Shown: positions 9,323 to 17,916 of the stretch, one piece after another | How the letters are laid out: each line of letters opens with the position of its first letter | Position numbering within the stretch: the stretch's first letter is position 1 | Assembly (NCBI GenBank): GCA_964407825.1 | Contig: CAYOXD010000008.1 | Coordinates: forward strand, 1-51,929 | Direction of reading: 5' to 3' | DNA from: CAYOXD01 sp964407825 | GTDB taxonomy: Bacteria > Desulfobacterota > Desulfobacteria > Desulfobacterales > JAFDDL01 | Length of the DNA stretch: 51,929 bases | Translations under genes and position numbers: made by a program | The notes under the pieces: model-generated | The model's input: the letters and a program-made list of their open reading frames with translations, nothing else | Told to the model about the DNA's origin: nothing | Databases searched by the model: none

Positions 9323-10507
9323 ATGTTTACGTTTGTCGAGAATGAGAAGTCAGCGCGAATCAAGGTCATCGGCGTGGGAGGCGCCGGAGGAAACGCCATC
9401 AACAACATGATCGAATCCAACCTTCAGGGGGTCAAATTCATTGCCGCCAATACGGATATTCAGGCTCTGGATATTTCCCAGGCCCAGGAACGGATCCAGA
9501 TCGGGGAGCGTCTGACCGAAGGGCTCGGCGCGGGTGCCAATCCGGAAATCGGTCGCCAGGCGGCACTCGAGAGCGAGTCCGATCTGCGAAAGGTGCTGGA
9601 GGGCAGCCATATGGTGTTTATCACCGCTGGCTTCGGGGGTGGCACTGGGACGGGAGCAGCACCGGTAATTGCCGAAATATGTAAAGATATAGGTGCGTTG
9701 ACAGTCGCTGTGGTGACCAAGCCATTTTCCTTTGAGGGCCGGAAACGGCTGCGCCAGGCCGAAGATGGCATTGCCGCGTTGAAAGAGGTGGCAGATACGG
9801 TCATCACCATCCCCAATGATCGGCTTCGGGGGTTGGCGGAAAAGCAGGCCAAGATGGTCGAGATGTTCGTGAGGGCCGATGAGATCCTGCTGCACTCCGT
9901 CAAGGGAATCACCGATCTGATCATGATGCCGGGGCTGGTGAACCTCGATTTCGCGGATGTGAAAACAACCATGAGCAAGGCGGGCATGGCCATCATGGGC
10001 ATCGGTATCGGCACGGGCGAAAACCGGGCGCTGGATGCCGCCGAGCGGGCCATCTCCCACCCGCTGCTGGAGGATAGCTCCATAGCAGGTGCCAAGGGCG
10101 TGCTGATGAATATCACCTGCTCCAGCGATCTGACCATGGAGGAGATGACGCAGGCCTCCGAGCGCATCTACGAAGAGGTGGGCGAGGATGCGGAAATCAT
10201 CTGGGGCGCGGTCATGGATGACAGCCTCGGCGAAGAGATGCGGGTCACTGTGATCGCTACGGGCATCGGCGGAGACATTAAGCCGGCGGCGACTGCCAAG
10301 CCCCTGGAGGTCCCCCTGCGCGGCCGGGTCCGGGATTTGACTCCGGCGGACCTGCAAAATGCAGCGGATTTCGACGAACCCACCTTCTTGCGGCACAAAA
10401 GGGCGGTGGGGGACGGTAGCGGTGCCACCTATCGGGGATACAAGGGCATTGTCATCGATAACACGGACCTGGAGGTGCCGACCTTTTTGAGAAGAAAGGC
10501 CGATTGA
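9323..10507 (+). CDS. ftsZ: Cell division GTPase FtsZ
   Basis: FtsZ polymerises into the division ring. The 394-residue protein has the tubulin signature GGGTGTG at 105-111, a T7 synergy loop NLDFADV at 207-213 and a GTPase core up to about residue 320. A short linker and C-terminal peptide follow. The ATG at 9323 is preceded by AAAAGGGGGG. The tail holds two copies of the conserved FtsA/ZipA-docking type peptide: EPTFLRHK at 352-359 and VPTFLRRK at 385-392, where most FtsZ proteins end in one. The stop codon overlaps the following radical SAM gene. Confidence 0.97.
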   Translation: MFTFVENEKSARIKVIGVGGAGGNAINNMIESNLQGVKFIAANTDIQALDISQAQERIQIGERLTEGLGAGANPEIGRQAALESESDLRKVLEGSHMVFITAGFGGGTGTGAAPVIAEICKDIGALTVAVVTKPFSFEGRKRLRQAEDGIAALKEVADTVITIPNDRLRGLAEKQAKMVEMFVRADEILLHSVKGITDLIMMPGLVNLDFADVKTTMSKAGMAIMGIGIGTGENRALDAAERAISHPLLEDSSIAGAKGVLMNITCSSDLTMEEMTQASERIYEEVGEDAEIIWGAVMDDSLGEEMRVTVIATGIGGDIKPAATAKPLEVPLRGRVRDLTPADLQNAADFDEPTFLRHKRAVGDGSGATYRGYKGIVIDNTDLEVPTFLRRKAD

Positions 10508-12228
10508 GTCGAAAATCCGATAGAATGCCGTTTTCTCCGGCGGCGGTTGAATCCGGCGCTGTTCATAAGGATTGGCGCGGCGCCATCCATATTGCGCTGA
10601 TTTATCCCAACCAGTACGCCGTGGGAATGGGAAACCTCGGCTTCCAGCATGTCTACCGGCTGTTCAATGACGTTGACGGCGTGGTGTGCGAGAGGGCCTT
10701 TCTGCCCAGCCCCCCAAACGGGCGAGGGGCCCCTCCCACCACCGTTGAAAGCGGCCGCCCCCTGGCCGATTTCGATATTCTCGCCTTTTCCATCTCCTTT
10801 GAGAGCGATTATCTCCATCTTCTGGACCTGATGGCCGCAGCCGGCATTCCCCTTTACAGCGAGGAACGCAGGGACCCCCGGCCCCTGGTGATCGCGGGTG
10901 GCGTCGCCTGCTGGTTGAATCCCGAACCCATTTCAGCGTTCATTGATTGTTTCCTCATCGGTGAGGCCGAGGGGATTCTACCGCGGTTCATGGCGGCCTT
11001 CGATCCCGGGATGGAAAAGGCGTCTCTTCTAAAGAGGCTGGCCCGGGAGGTGCCGGGTGCCTATGTCCCGGCCTTGTACAACGCCTCCTACCATGACGAT
11101 GGGACGTTGAAAGGTTTCGAGCCCATCGGCGGGGCACCTGAAACCATCCGCCGGGTAGGCCTTGAAGCGCTTTCTGGAGAACCGGTTTGCTCCGCCATCC
11201 TGACACCGGGGACCTCCTTCGGTGACAGCTTTCTGGTGGAGGTCTCCCGGGGGTGCCCCCACGGTTGTCGGTTCTGCGGCGCTGGCTTCATCTACCGCCC
11301 CCCCCGCTTCCGGCCCATGGAACAGCTGGAGCGGTGCCTGCGAAAGGGAGCGGAGCGGAGCCGCAAGATCGGGCTGGTGGGTGCTGCCGTGTCCGATTTG
11401 CCGGACCTGGAGCGTCTCTGCGCCATGGCCCACGGCCTGGGGTGCGGGCTTTCCTTCAGCTCGTTCAGGGCCGACGCCCTGAGCCCCGGCCTGGTCCGTG
11501 CCCTGAAGGACAGCGGGGTGAAAACAGCCACCATCGCTCCGGATGCCGGCTCCGAGCGCATGCGTCGGGTGATCAACAAGGGGATCAACGAGACGCAGGT
11601 ACTCGATGCCGTGCACCGTCTGGTGACAGCCGGTATCCCCAATCTGAAGCTCTATTTCATGCTGGGACTCCCGGAGGAGATGGACGCCGATGCCGATGCG
11701 GTGGCGGATCTGTGCCGGCGGGTCAAGGAGCGCTTTCTGGAATCGAGCCGGAAATGGCGGCGGATGGGCGTCATCACGGTGAGCCTCAGCTGTTTTGTGC
11801 CAAAGCCCTTTACTCCCTTCCAGTGGGTTCCCATGGCCGCGGTGGGGGTTTTGAAAAAACGGATTCGCCAGGTGAAGATGGCCCTGGGCCGGGTGGCCAA
11901 TGTCCGGGTGCACGCGGATGTGCCGCGGTGGGCCTATGTCCAGGCCCTGCTGTCGAGGGGGGATCGCCGGATATCGCGGCTCCTGCTCGCCGTCCACGAG
12001 GGGGGGGGCAACTGGCCCCGGGCTCTCAAGACCTCATCAGTGGATGCGGATTTTTTCGTTCATCGGCATCGGGACGCAGCAGAACGATTTCCCTGGGAAT
12101 TCATCGATCACGGCATTGACAGGCGGTTCCTCCATGAAGAATACCAGCGGGCCCTGGCCGGGCAGCTGTCACCGGATTGCCCCATGTCTCCAAAGGGCTG
12201 CATCCGCTGTGGGGTTTGCGGCCAGTAA
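10504..12228 (+). CDS. B12-binding-like radical SAM protein
   Basis: This 574-residue protein has an N-terminal Rossmann-like, B12-binding-type domain (about 25-170, starting HIALIYPNQYAVGMGNLG). A radical SAM domain follows, with the cluster motif C251-x3-C255-x2-C258 (SRGCPHGCRFCGAG) and NKGINETQVLDAV-type barrel strands. The last 20 residues carry five cysteines (CPMSPKGCIRCGVCGQ), possibly an extra metal site. It resembles the TIGR03960-type radical SAM family, whose substrate is not established. The likely TTG start overlaps the ftsZ stop (TTGA), so it is co-transcribed with the division genes; ATG 10525 is an alternative start. It meets the kinase gene at 12231 tail to tail with only 2 bp between. 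Confidence 0.88.
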   Translation: MSRKSDRMPFSPAAVESGAVHKDWRGAIHIALIYPNQYAVGMGNLGFQHVYRLFNDVDGVVCERAFLPSPPNGRGAPPTTVESGRPLADFDILAFSISFESDYLHLLDLMAAAGIPLYSEERRDPRPLVIAGGVACWLNPEPISAFIDCFLIGEAEGILPRFMAAFDPGMEKASLLKRLAREVPGAYVPALYNASYHDDGTLKGFEPIGGAPETIRRVGLEALSGEPVCSAILTPGTSFGDSFLVEVSRGCPHGCRFCGAGFIYRPPRFRPMEQLERCLRKGAERSRKIGLVGAAVSDLPDLERLCAMAHGLGCGLSFSSFRADALSPGLVRALKDSGVKTATIAPDAGSERMRRVINKGINETQVLDAVHRLVTAGIPNLKLYFMLGLPEEMDADADAVADLCRRVKERFLESSRKWRRMGVITVSLSCFVPKPFTPFQWVPMAAVGVLKKRIRQVKMALGRVANVRVHADVPRWAYVQALLSRGDRRISRLLLAVHEGGGNWPRALKTSSVDADFFVHRHRDAAERFPWEFIDHGIDRRFLHEEYQRALAGQLSPDCPMSPKGCIRCGVCGQ

Positions 12229-12230
12229 CC

Positions 12231-14192
12231 TCAGACGACCCCGAAAATGGGCCGGCTGGAGCCGCGCTGGCCGTGGTTCCCCAGGATGTCGTTGAGTTTC
12301 TCGGAGAGTTGGGCCAGATTGTAGGGTTTTTGAATGAACCCTTTGCAGCCCCGATTCATGATCTCCTTTGCCTCTCCATTGATGCTGTATCCGCTGGATA
12401 GAAGCACGCAGGTTTCCGGCTCGATCGCCTTGATGCAGTCGAAGGTCTCCCCGCCTCCCAACCCCGGCATGACCATGTCCAGGATCACCAGATCGATACG
12501 GGCCCGGTGTTTCTTGAAGATTTCGATGGCCTCCATACCGTTTCGGGCCGTCAGCACCCGATACCCCACGCTCTTCAGCATCTCTTCGGTGACCCGGATG
12601 ACGTTCGTTTCGTCGTCCACCAGGAGGATGGTCTCCTTTCCGTTTCGGATTTCGCTCTTGCAGACCGTCTCAACGATAATCGAGTTCGACGTGGATGGAA
12701 GGTAAAACACAAAGGTGCTGCCCTCCCCCTTTTCGCTGACCACCTTGATGGAACCGCCGTGATTGTGGATGATGCCGTAGGAGGAGGCCAGTCCGAGGCC
12801 GGTGCCCCGGCCGCGCTCCTTGGTGGTGAAGAAGGGCTCGAAAATCCGCTGCTGCAGCTCTTGTTCGATGCCCATCCCCGTATCCTTGACGGACAGGCAG
12901 ACAAATTTTCCGTTTTTCAACCCCACATCCACGGCCTGTTGGCCGAAAATCTCAATATTGGACGAGGTGATGGTGATCTCCCCCCCCCGGGGCATGGCCT
13001 GCCATGCGTTCACGTATAGATTGAGAAGCACCTGCTGGATCTGGCCCTGATCGATGGACACGTACCACAGATCCCGTTGAAGATCCAAATGTATCTTTAT
13101 TTCTTTCTTGGCGCGGCCGAACATGGTGGCTGTTTTCTTAACCAGCAGATTCAAGTCGCTGGATTTGAGATCGTACTTGCCGCCCCGGGCAAATCCGAGC
13201 AGCTGGCGGGTCAGCTCCGCACCGCTATGGATATGCTCCTCAATGTGCATCAGTCGGGTGGTGTTCCGTTCGCTGACCTCCCGATCGGCCAGCATCAGCG
13301 AGGTGTAACCCTGGATTCCCATGAGCAAGTTATTGAAATCATGGGCGATGCCACCGGCCAAGGTGCCGATGGCCTCCATCTTCTGTGCTTGATTCAGATG
13401 AGATTCAAGCCGTTTACGATAACTCACATCCCGGGCAACCCCATAGGTGCCTAGAAACTCCCGGGTCTGGTCGTCATACATGCCCGTTGCCTTCAGCTCC
13501 ACCGTCACATCGTGGCAGGCACCGCCACGGGGGTCTCCATCCTCCTCCCTGCACAGCAATCTGAGTTCCACACCGGCGGTCGCCCGGTCGCCGGTTCGCC
13601 GCTCGTTGAAAAGCCACTTGGACTTTTCCCAGTCCTCCTCCATCACCAGAGAGGTGTAATGCTTTCCGATCAGCTCCTGTGTCTTGAAGCCCAAGAGCCG
13701 GGTGGCCGCCTGGTTGATGAAGGTAAATTTTGCCTCAGGATCGAGTTGGTAGATAATATCCGGAGAATTTTCAACCATGTACTTGTATTCTGTGCGCGTT
13801 CGCTGGAGCCGTTTGCGGACGTTTTGGTGCTCCAGGGCATTCTTGATGGTCTTCATCAGATCGGTGTCGTCGAAGGGCTTTCTCAGAAAATCATAGGCGC
13901 CCCGCTTGAGCGCGGAAACAGCTCCCTCGATGGTGGCCTGGCCGGTCATCAGGACGATGAGCGAATCAGGATACCGTCCAAGGATCCTTTCCATCAACTC
14001 GAATCCGTTCATCTCCGGCATGCAGACATCGATCAAATACAGATCGAATTTTTCGCGGCGCAGGGCCGCCATGGCGTCCATGGCCCTGTCCGTTGTCCTG
14101 ACACTGTACCCCTGACGTTCGATCAGGAACTTCAAGCTTTCGCGCATGCGCTGTTCATCGTCGACAATGAGAATATTACCGGCGACTTCCAT
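12231..14192 (-). CDS. Hybrid sensor kinase, REC-PAS-HisKA-HATPase-REC
   Basis: This 653-residue cytoplasmic kinase has no membrane segment. Order of domains: receiver 1 (about 5-120, phospho-acceptor D55 in LIDVCMPE), PAS (about 138-260), dimerisation/phospho-acceptor domain with H284 in AGGIAHDFNNLL, HATPase (DTGMGIEQE and RGTGLGLASSYGI) and a terminal receiver (D572 in VILDMVMPG). I chose the ATG with GGAGG five bases upstream, because the longer frame only adds 21 residues overlapping the upstream gene. It overlaps the HDOD-kinase gene by 17 bases, so the two are likely one operon and may share signals. The sensory input and target are not evident. Confidence 0.9.
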   Translation of the reverse strand: MEVAGNILIVDDEQRMRESLKFLIERQGYSVRTTDRAMDAMAALRREKFDLYLIDVCMPEMNGFELMERILGRYPDSLIVLMTGQATIEGAVSALKRGAYDFLRKPFDDTDLMKTIKNALEHQNVRKRLQRTRTEYKYMVENSPDIIYQLDPEAKFTFINQAATRLLGFKTQELIGKHYTSLVMEEDWEKSKWLFNERRTGDRATAGVELRLLCREEDGDPRGGACHDVTVELKATGMYDDQTREFLGTYGVARDVSYRKRLESHLNQAQKMEAIGTLAGGIAHDFNNLLMGIQGYTSLMLADREVSERNTTRLMHIEEHIHSGAELTRQLLGFARGGKYDLKSSDLNLLVKKTATMFGRAKKEIKIHLDLQRDLWYVSIDQGQIQQVLLNLYVNAWQAMPRGGEITITSSNIEIFGQQAVDVGLKNGKFVCLSVKDTGMGIEQELQQRIFEPFFTTKERGRGTGLGLASSYGIIHNHGGSIKVVSEKGEGSTFVFYLPSTSNSIIVETVCKSEIRNGKETILLVDDETNVIRVTEEMLKSVGYRVLTARNGMEAIEIFKKHRARIDLVILDMVMPGLGGGETFDCIKAIEPETCVLLSSGYSINGEAKEIMNRGCKGFIQKPYNLAQLSEKLNDILGNHGQRGSSRPIFGVV

Positions 14193-16380
14193 TGGTGCCT
14201 CCGCTCGTTTCTCCTGGATGGAAGGTGGGCAGCGTGATGGTGAAGGTGGTGCCAATGCCGCTGCTGCTTTCGCAGGTGATGGTTCCGTTCAGCTCCCGGA
14301 TGATGCCGTGGACGATGGAAAGCCCCAGGCCGCGTCCCTGCTTTTTGGTAGAGACAAAGGGTTCAAAGAGCTCCTTGCGCACCTCTTCGGGGATACCCGG
14401 GCCGTCGTCCCCGACCGTGATGGTCAGCATCCCGGGGGGCATCGGCTCTCCTTCGGCCGAGGGCGTATCCGCCGGTGGGCCATACCGGGTGGCGATGGTC
14501 AGGCGGCCGCCATCGGGCATGGCTTCCACGGCATTTTTCATCAGGTTGAGAAATACCTGTTTCAGACGGTTCTTTTCGCTCATGATCTGGGGTGTCTCCC
14601 TGTCCGGTGAGAACTGCGTCTCGACCTTGGCGGGTCGGAAGAGGGGATCCTCCAACAGCTGGAGCATGCCGGTAAGGAGCAGGTTGACATCGATCGGCTC
14701 GGCAGCGTCGGACGATTTCGTGCCGGAAAAATCGTTCAGTTGGAGGATAATCTGGCCGATCCGATCGATCTCCTCGCCAACGACACCGAGCTCGCTTTGG
14801 GCTGGATGCTTTTCCGGCAGTTTGAGACTTAGGATTTTGAGGTAGTTCTTGATGATCCCCAAGGGGTTGTTGACCTCGTGAACCACCCGTTTGGACAGGA
14901 GCATGGAGGCGTTGATCCGTTCATCCTGGATGATTTGCGCTTGCATGCGCCTCATCCTGTCCGCGTGAAGGCAGAGGCTCACATGGCCCATGAAAAGATC
15001 CAACAGCTTCCTGTGGGTCACGAAGCTTCCGGTCTGCTCCCGGTGAATTCCGATCACCACCCCCCCCAGGGGCTTTCCGGCCGCCTCCAGGCGCAGGCAT
15101 TTCATACAGTCGGTCCCCAGCAGCCTCAGGAGCTGCCTCTCCCCGATGGAAAGCGGCCACTGGGGGTCGGGGTGCACGGCCTCCGGCGGCATCCGGGCAT
15201 TCAAGGTCTGGGCGAGGATGCCGTTTCCCGCCTTGAGGCGAATCGTCAGCCGGTCGATGGCCTGGCTTTTCGTATTTCCCGGCACGCCCTGGCCCACCAA
15301 AATATTCTGCCGCTCATCATAAAGGAAGAAAAGCGGGCTGTAGACATCGAAGAGAATGGCCAGTCCCTGGGTCGCGACCCGCAAGATGGTGGTCCGGTCG
15401 GTTGCAGCCAGAAGGCTTTCGAGGGTCCCATGGAGAAGGGACACGGTTTTGATTTCGCTCCTGAGTGCCTCCGCGGCCTTCAGCTGCACCGGGGAATCTT
15501 CGGGGTCAGAGGGTTTGTCCGGCTCTGTCACCGGGATCCCAAAGGAACGGGCCACCTCCCCGATCTCTCCCCGGGTCTCCTCGATCAACTCCTCCAGCTG
15601 TTCAGTCGGCAGCGACACCATGGCGGCGGCATCCACGGCCAGCCGGCTGGGGTCCTCGGCCCCTTCACTGCTGAGGCGGTTGGCCGCATAGACGATTTTT
15701 ACCAGGGGAAGTGCTTCTGCCACCTCCTCTGGCGGCCGGTGATGGTAGAAAATGGCGTCGGCCATGAAGGAGTTGAGCTTCCACCGCTTGACCAGCCACG
15801 CGCCTACTTCAGTGTGAGAGGCACCCACGTTTGTTTCACCGGTCAATAGGCGCTCCGGGTCCTCCTCGGCTTCCCGGATTACCCGGGCATACTCTTCCCT
15901 GAAATTGGCCCAAAGAATCAGTTTTCCGATATCGTGCAGCAGTCCGGACAGAAAGGCCTCTTCAGGAGAGGGGTAGCCCGTTTCCTTGGCCAGGGCTCTG
16001 GACAGGGTGGCACACATCAGGGAATGCCACCAGAACCGGGGTAGGCTGAAGACACCATTGCCCCGGGTTTTACTGAAGACCTGCAGCACCGAGGCACTGA
16101 TGGCGATATTCTTGACGGTGTCGGCTCCCAGGTAGACCACCGCCCGATCGAGGGAGGAGACTTTTTCCCGCAGGCCGGCGTGGGCGCAATTCACCAGCTG
16201 GAGCACCTTGGCGGAGAGCGAGGGATCCGCGAAGATGATGTCCGCCAACCGCTGGGGAGTGCAGCGATCATCGTTGCAGGCGTCCATCAACTTCAGCAGT
16301 ACCTGGGGTAAGGTCGGCAGGTTTCTGGAGCGCTTGAGCCGGGCAAATATATCTCGGGAACTTTTCACGACAGTGTCCAA
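14176..16380 (-). CDS. HDOD-GAF sensor histidine kinase
   Basis: This 734-residue protein fuses an HDOD domain (about 15-215, including the HD-like pair H149-D150 in LLHDIGKL) to a GAF domain (about 325-475). A HisKA-type helix pair with H501 in VVHEVNNPLGII and an HATPase domain (DDGPGIPEE, GRGLGLSIVHGI) follow. No membrane segment is seen. HDOD proteins are generally signalling or regulatory proteins without proven phosphodiesterase activity. The listed start is TTG; a GTG at 16368 with GGAAG 12 bases upstream is equally plausible. A sigma-70-like promoter (16400-16428) lies upstream. It is the first gene of a two-kinase operon. Confidence 0.88.
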   Translation of the reverse strand: MDTVVKSSRDIFARLKRSRNLPTLPQVLLKLMDACNDDRCTPQRLADIIFADPSLSAKVLQLVNCAHAGLREKVSSLDRAVVYLGADTVKNIAISASVLQVFSKTRGNGVFSLPRFWWHSLMCATLSRALAKETGYPSPEEAFLSGLLHDIGKLILWANFREEYARVIREAEEDPERLLTGETNVGASHTEVGAWLVKRWKLNSFMADAIFYHHRPPEEVAEALPLVKIVYAANRLSSEGAEDPSRLAVDAAAMVSLPTEQLEELIEETRGEIGEVARSFGIPVTEPDKPSDPEDSPVQLKAAEALRSEIKTVSLLHGTLESLLAATDRTTILRVATQGLAILFDVYSPLFFLYDERQNILVGQGVPGNTKSQAIDRLTIRLKAGNGILAQTLNARMPPEAVHPDPQWPLSIGERQLLRLLGTDCMKCLRLEAAGKPLGGVVIGIHREQTGSFVTHRKLLDLFMGHVSLCLHADRMRRMQAQIIQDERINASMLLSKRVVHEVNNPLGIIKNYLKILSLKLPEKHPAQSELGVVGEEIDRIGQIILQLNDFSGTKSSDAAEPIDVNLLLTGMLQLLEDPLFRPAKVETQFSPDRETPQIMSEKNRLKQVFLNLMKNAVEAMPDGGRLTIATRYGPPADTPSAEGEPMPPGMLTITVGDDGPGIPEEVRKELFEPFVSTKKQGRGLGLSIVHGIIRELNGTITCESSSGIGTTFTITLPTFHPGETSGGTNGSRR

Positions 16381-16399
16381 CTTCCGTTTATTGTTAAGT

Positions 16400-16428
16400 T
16401 TTTTAATTCCCTAAATGGCAGTTGTCAA
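16400..16428 (-). promoter_or_regulatory. Sigma-70-like promoter of the two-kinase operon
   Basis: On the minus strand there is a perfect TTGACA -35 box (16423-16428), a 17-bp spacer and TAAAAA as -10 (16400-16405, 4 of 6 matches). It lies 20 bp upstream of the HDOD-kinase start. The rest of the gene-free stretch 16381-16575 shows no clear feature. Confidence 0.55.
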
Positions 16429-16575
16429 GTGAATAATGAAACGACGGGTGCTTAAGGAGTACCCGGGCACTTCATATAGTGCTGAGCCGTTAATTTTCCA
16501 TTAAGCAAACCACATTTATTGCCCCCGGGGGGCTGTCGGGTAGCAATTCACGGCGAACCGACCGCTGAATCGCCT

Positions 16576-17496
16576 TCACCTCTTGATGGATAGCCCCTTC
16601 CGGCGCTGTTGGGAGCGGCGGCCACCGGTTGTGTAGGTGCGGGGCAGCAGACCGGGAATCACCGGCAGGGAGGCGGCCGGCGGCGGACGGAAATCGAAGA
16701 CTGCCTTCATAAAGCCGAACACCATGCGCAGGGTAGCCCCCCACAGGGGGACGGCTGAGGGACAGTGGGGGGGGATGAAACAGATAAAATCCTGTTTAAA
16801 GGTATCGCCGCGCCGCTCGCTTTGAACCCGGAGGCACCGGTAATGGGCCGGATTAAATAGGTCCCCAAGGGCCAGGGGGATGATCCTGGACACCTCCCGG
16901 TTAGGTGTAAAGCGTTGCCTGCGACGGAGCCAGCCGACGATGGGGAAGATGATTTGATCAAACATCGTCAACGGTACGGGAGGAAGGGGGCCGAGAAGGG
17001 TCGTGCCAAAGGGGTTCACCCGCATCTCCTCGACACTCTCCCTTAGGCCGGCGGCGGCAAAATAAGCGATCCGTCGAGCAGCCGCATGGTGGCGCCGGCG
17101 CCACCATGCCCAATGTGGCCACCGGGAAAGAGGCATTCCCGGAAAGGCCAGGAGCCGCGCGGAGATCGCATCCACGGTCGGGATGAGGCTGCCTCCCGGG
17201 AAGCACAGATCACCGGGCTGGCGGACCCAGGGCGACCTCTCACACAAAATGAGGCAAGGCTCCGGGCGCCTCCTGCCCCCCATGGGTTCATGGCCCAGGA
17301 GAAACAGGACCGCCGCCGGGTGGGGGGGGACAGGGGCGGTATAGGCGGTTAACAACCGTCTTTTGAAAGACGGCCTGCAGAATCGATCCGTGATATGAGC
17401 GATCAGCCGATCCGGCGGATCCAGGAGGATGTCAGGTGCGGTTGCCTTGATTGCCTTGATGTCTGGGTCTCCTTTCGCGGGGGAGGGTGGGCGCAT
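16576..17496 (-). CDS. NUDIX-family hydrolase with an interrupted Nudix box
   Basis: The 306-residue protein has the entry of a CoA-pyrophosphatase-like Nudix box (GDLCFPGGSLIP, about 95-106). The catalytic helix LRESVEEM comes only at 151-158. The REXXEE helix normally follows the GG within about 20 residues; here about 48 intervene, rich in W, R and H (SRWPHWAWWRRRHHAAARR). The glutamates of REXXEE are present, so hydrolysis of a nucleoside diphosphate derivative remains plausible. The substrate cannot be told. The C-terminus is proline- and arginine-rich. The start is the first ATG of the frame and not strongly supported. It is divergent from the small membrane gene at 17643. Confidence 0.7.
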   Translation of the reverse strand: MRPPSPAKGDPDIKAIKATAPDILLDPPDRLIAHITDRFCRPSFKRRLLTAYTAPVPPHPAAVLFLLGHEPMGGRRRPEPCLILCERSPWVRQPGDLCFPGGSLIPTVDAISARLLAFPGMPLSRWPHWAWWRRRHHAAARRIAYFAAAGLRESVEEMRVNPFGTTLLGPLPPVPLTMFDQIIFPIVGWLRRRQRFTPNREVSRIIPLALGDLFNPAHYRCLRVQSERRGDTFKQDFICFIPPHCPSAVPLWGATLRMVFGFMKAVFDFRPPPAASLPVIPGLLPRTYTTGGRRSQQRRKGLSIKR

Positions 17497-17642
17497 CTGA
17501 AAGGGTATTTGATTTTTGCGCCAGATTGCCTATATAGACTTATAAACTTCAAAATGATGATTTTGGCAAGGCCGTCGGGCCATGCAAAGGTGATGATAAA
17601 ATGTCGGTGTTGAGCCGGATCAAGTAAAATTGGGGTGAGACG

Positions 17643-17849
17643 ATGTCTTCGCAGGGATTTATGGGGCTCTTGAGATTCATAGCGGTGCTTGTCGCCGCGG
17701 CGATCATTGGAAACTGGTTTTTATCGGAGTTGAGAAAAGCGCGGGCGGCACGCCTTCCCTGGTACAGGCCCTACCTCAGCATTCCCGGTCTGCTGATCCT
17801 CGCTGCGGTCCTCCTGCCGGTGTTACTGAAAATGCTGGGTGTCCTTTGA
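17643..17849 (+). CDS. Small two-span membrane protein
   Basis: This is a 68-residue protein with two hydrophobic stretches (about 8-28 and 46-66) separated by a basic segment (LRKARAARLPWYRPYL). That pattern suggests two inner-membrane helices with a cytoplasmic loop. GGGGTGAGACG precedes the ATG. I do not recognise a family. It lies 67 bp upstream of the CsgG-like gene, which seems to have its own promoter. The upstream stretch 17497-17642 is AT-richer and probably holds divergent promoters, but I could not define one. Confidence 0.7.
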   Translation: MSSQGFMGLLRFIAVLVAAAIIGNWFLSELRKARAARLPWYRPYLSIPGLLILAAVLLPVLLKMLGVL

Positions 17850-17850
17850 A

Positions 17851-17879
17851 TTGCAATTGCCGATGTTTTCCCGTACAAT
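17851..17879 (+). promoter_or_regulatory. Sigma-70-like promoter for the CsgG/PEGA gene
   Basis: TTGCAA (17851-17856) and TACAAT (17874-17879) are separated by exactly 17 bp, with 4/6 and 5/6 matches to consensus. It sits 37 bp before the ATG at 17917, which is itself preceded by AAGGCGGAGG. Confidence 0.5.
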
Positions 17880-17916
17880 GAAATAACTTTCATTTGGAAC
17901 AAGGCGGAGGTCAGCG

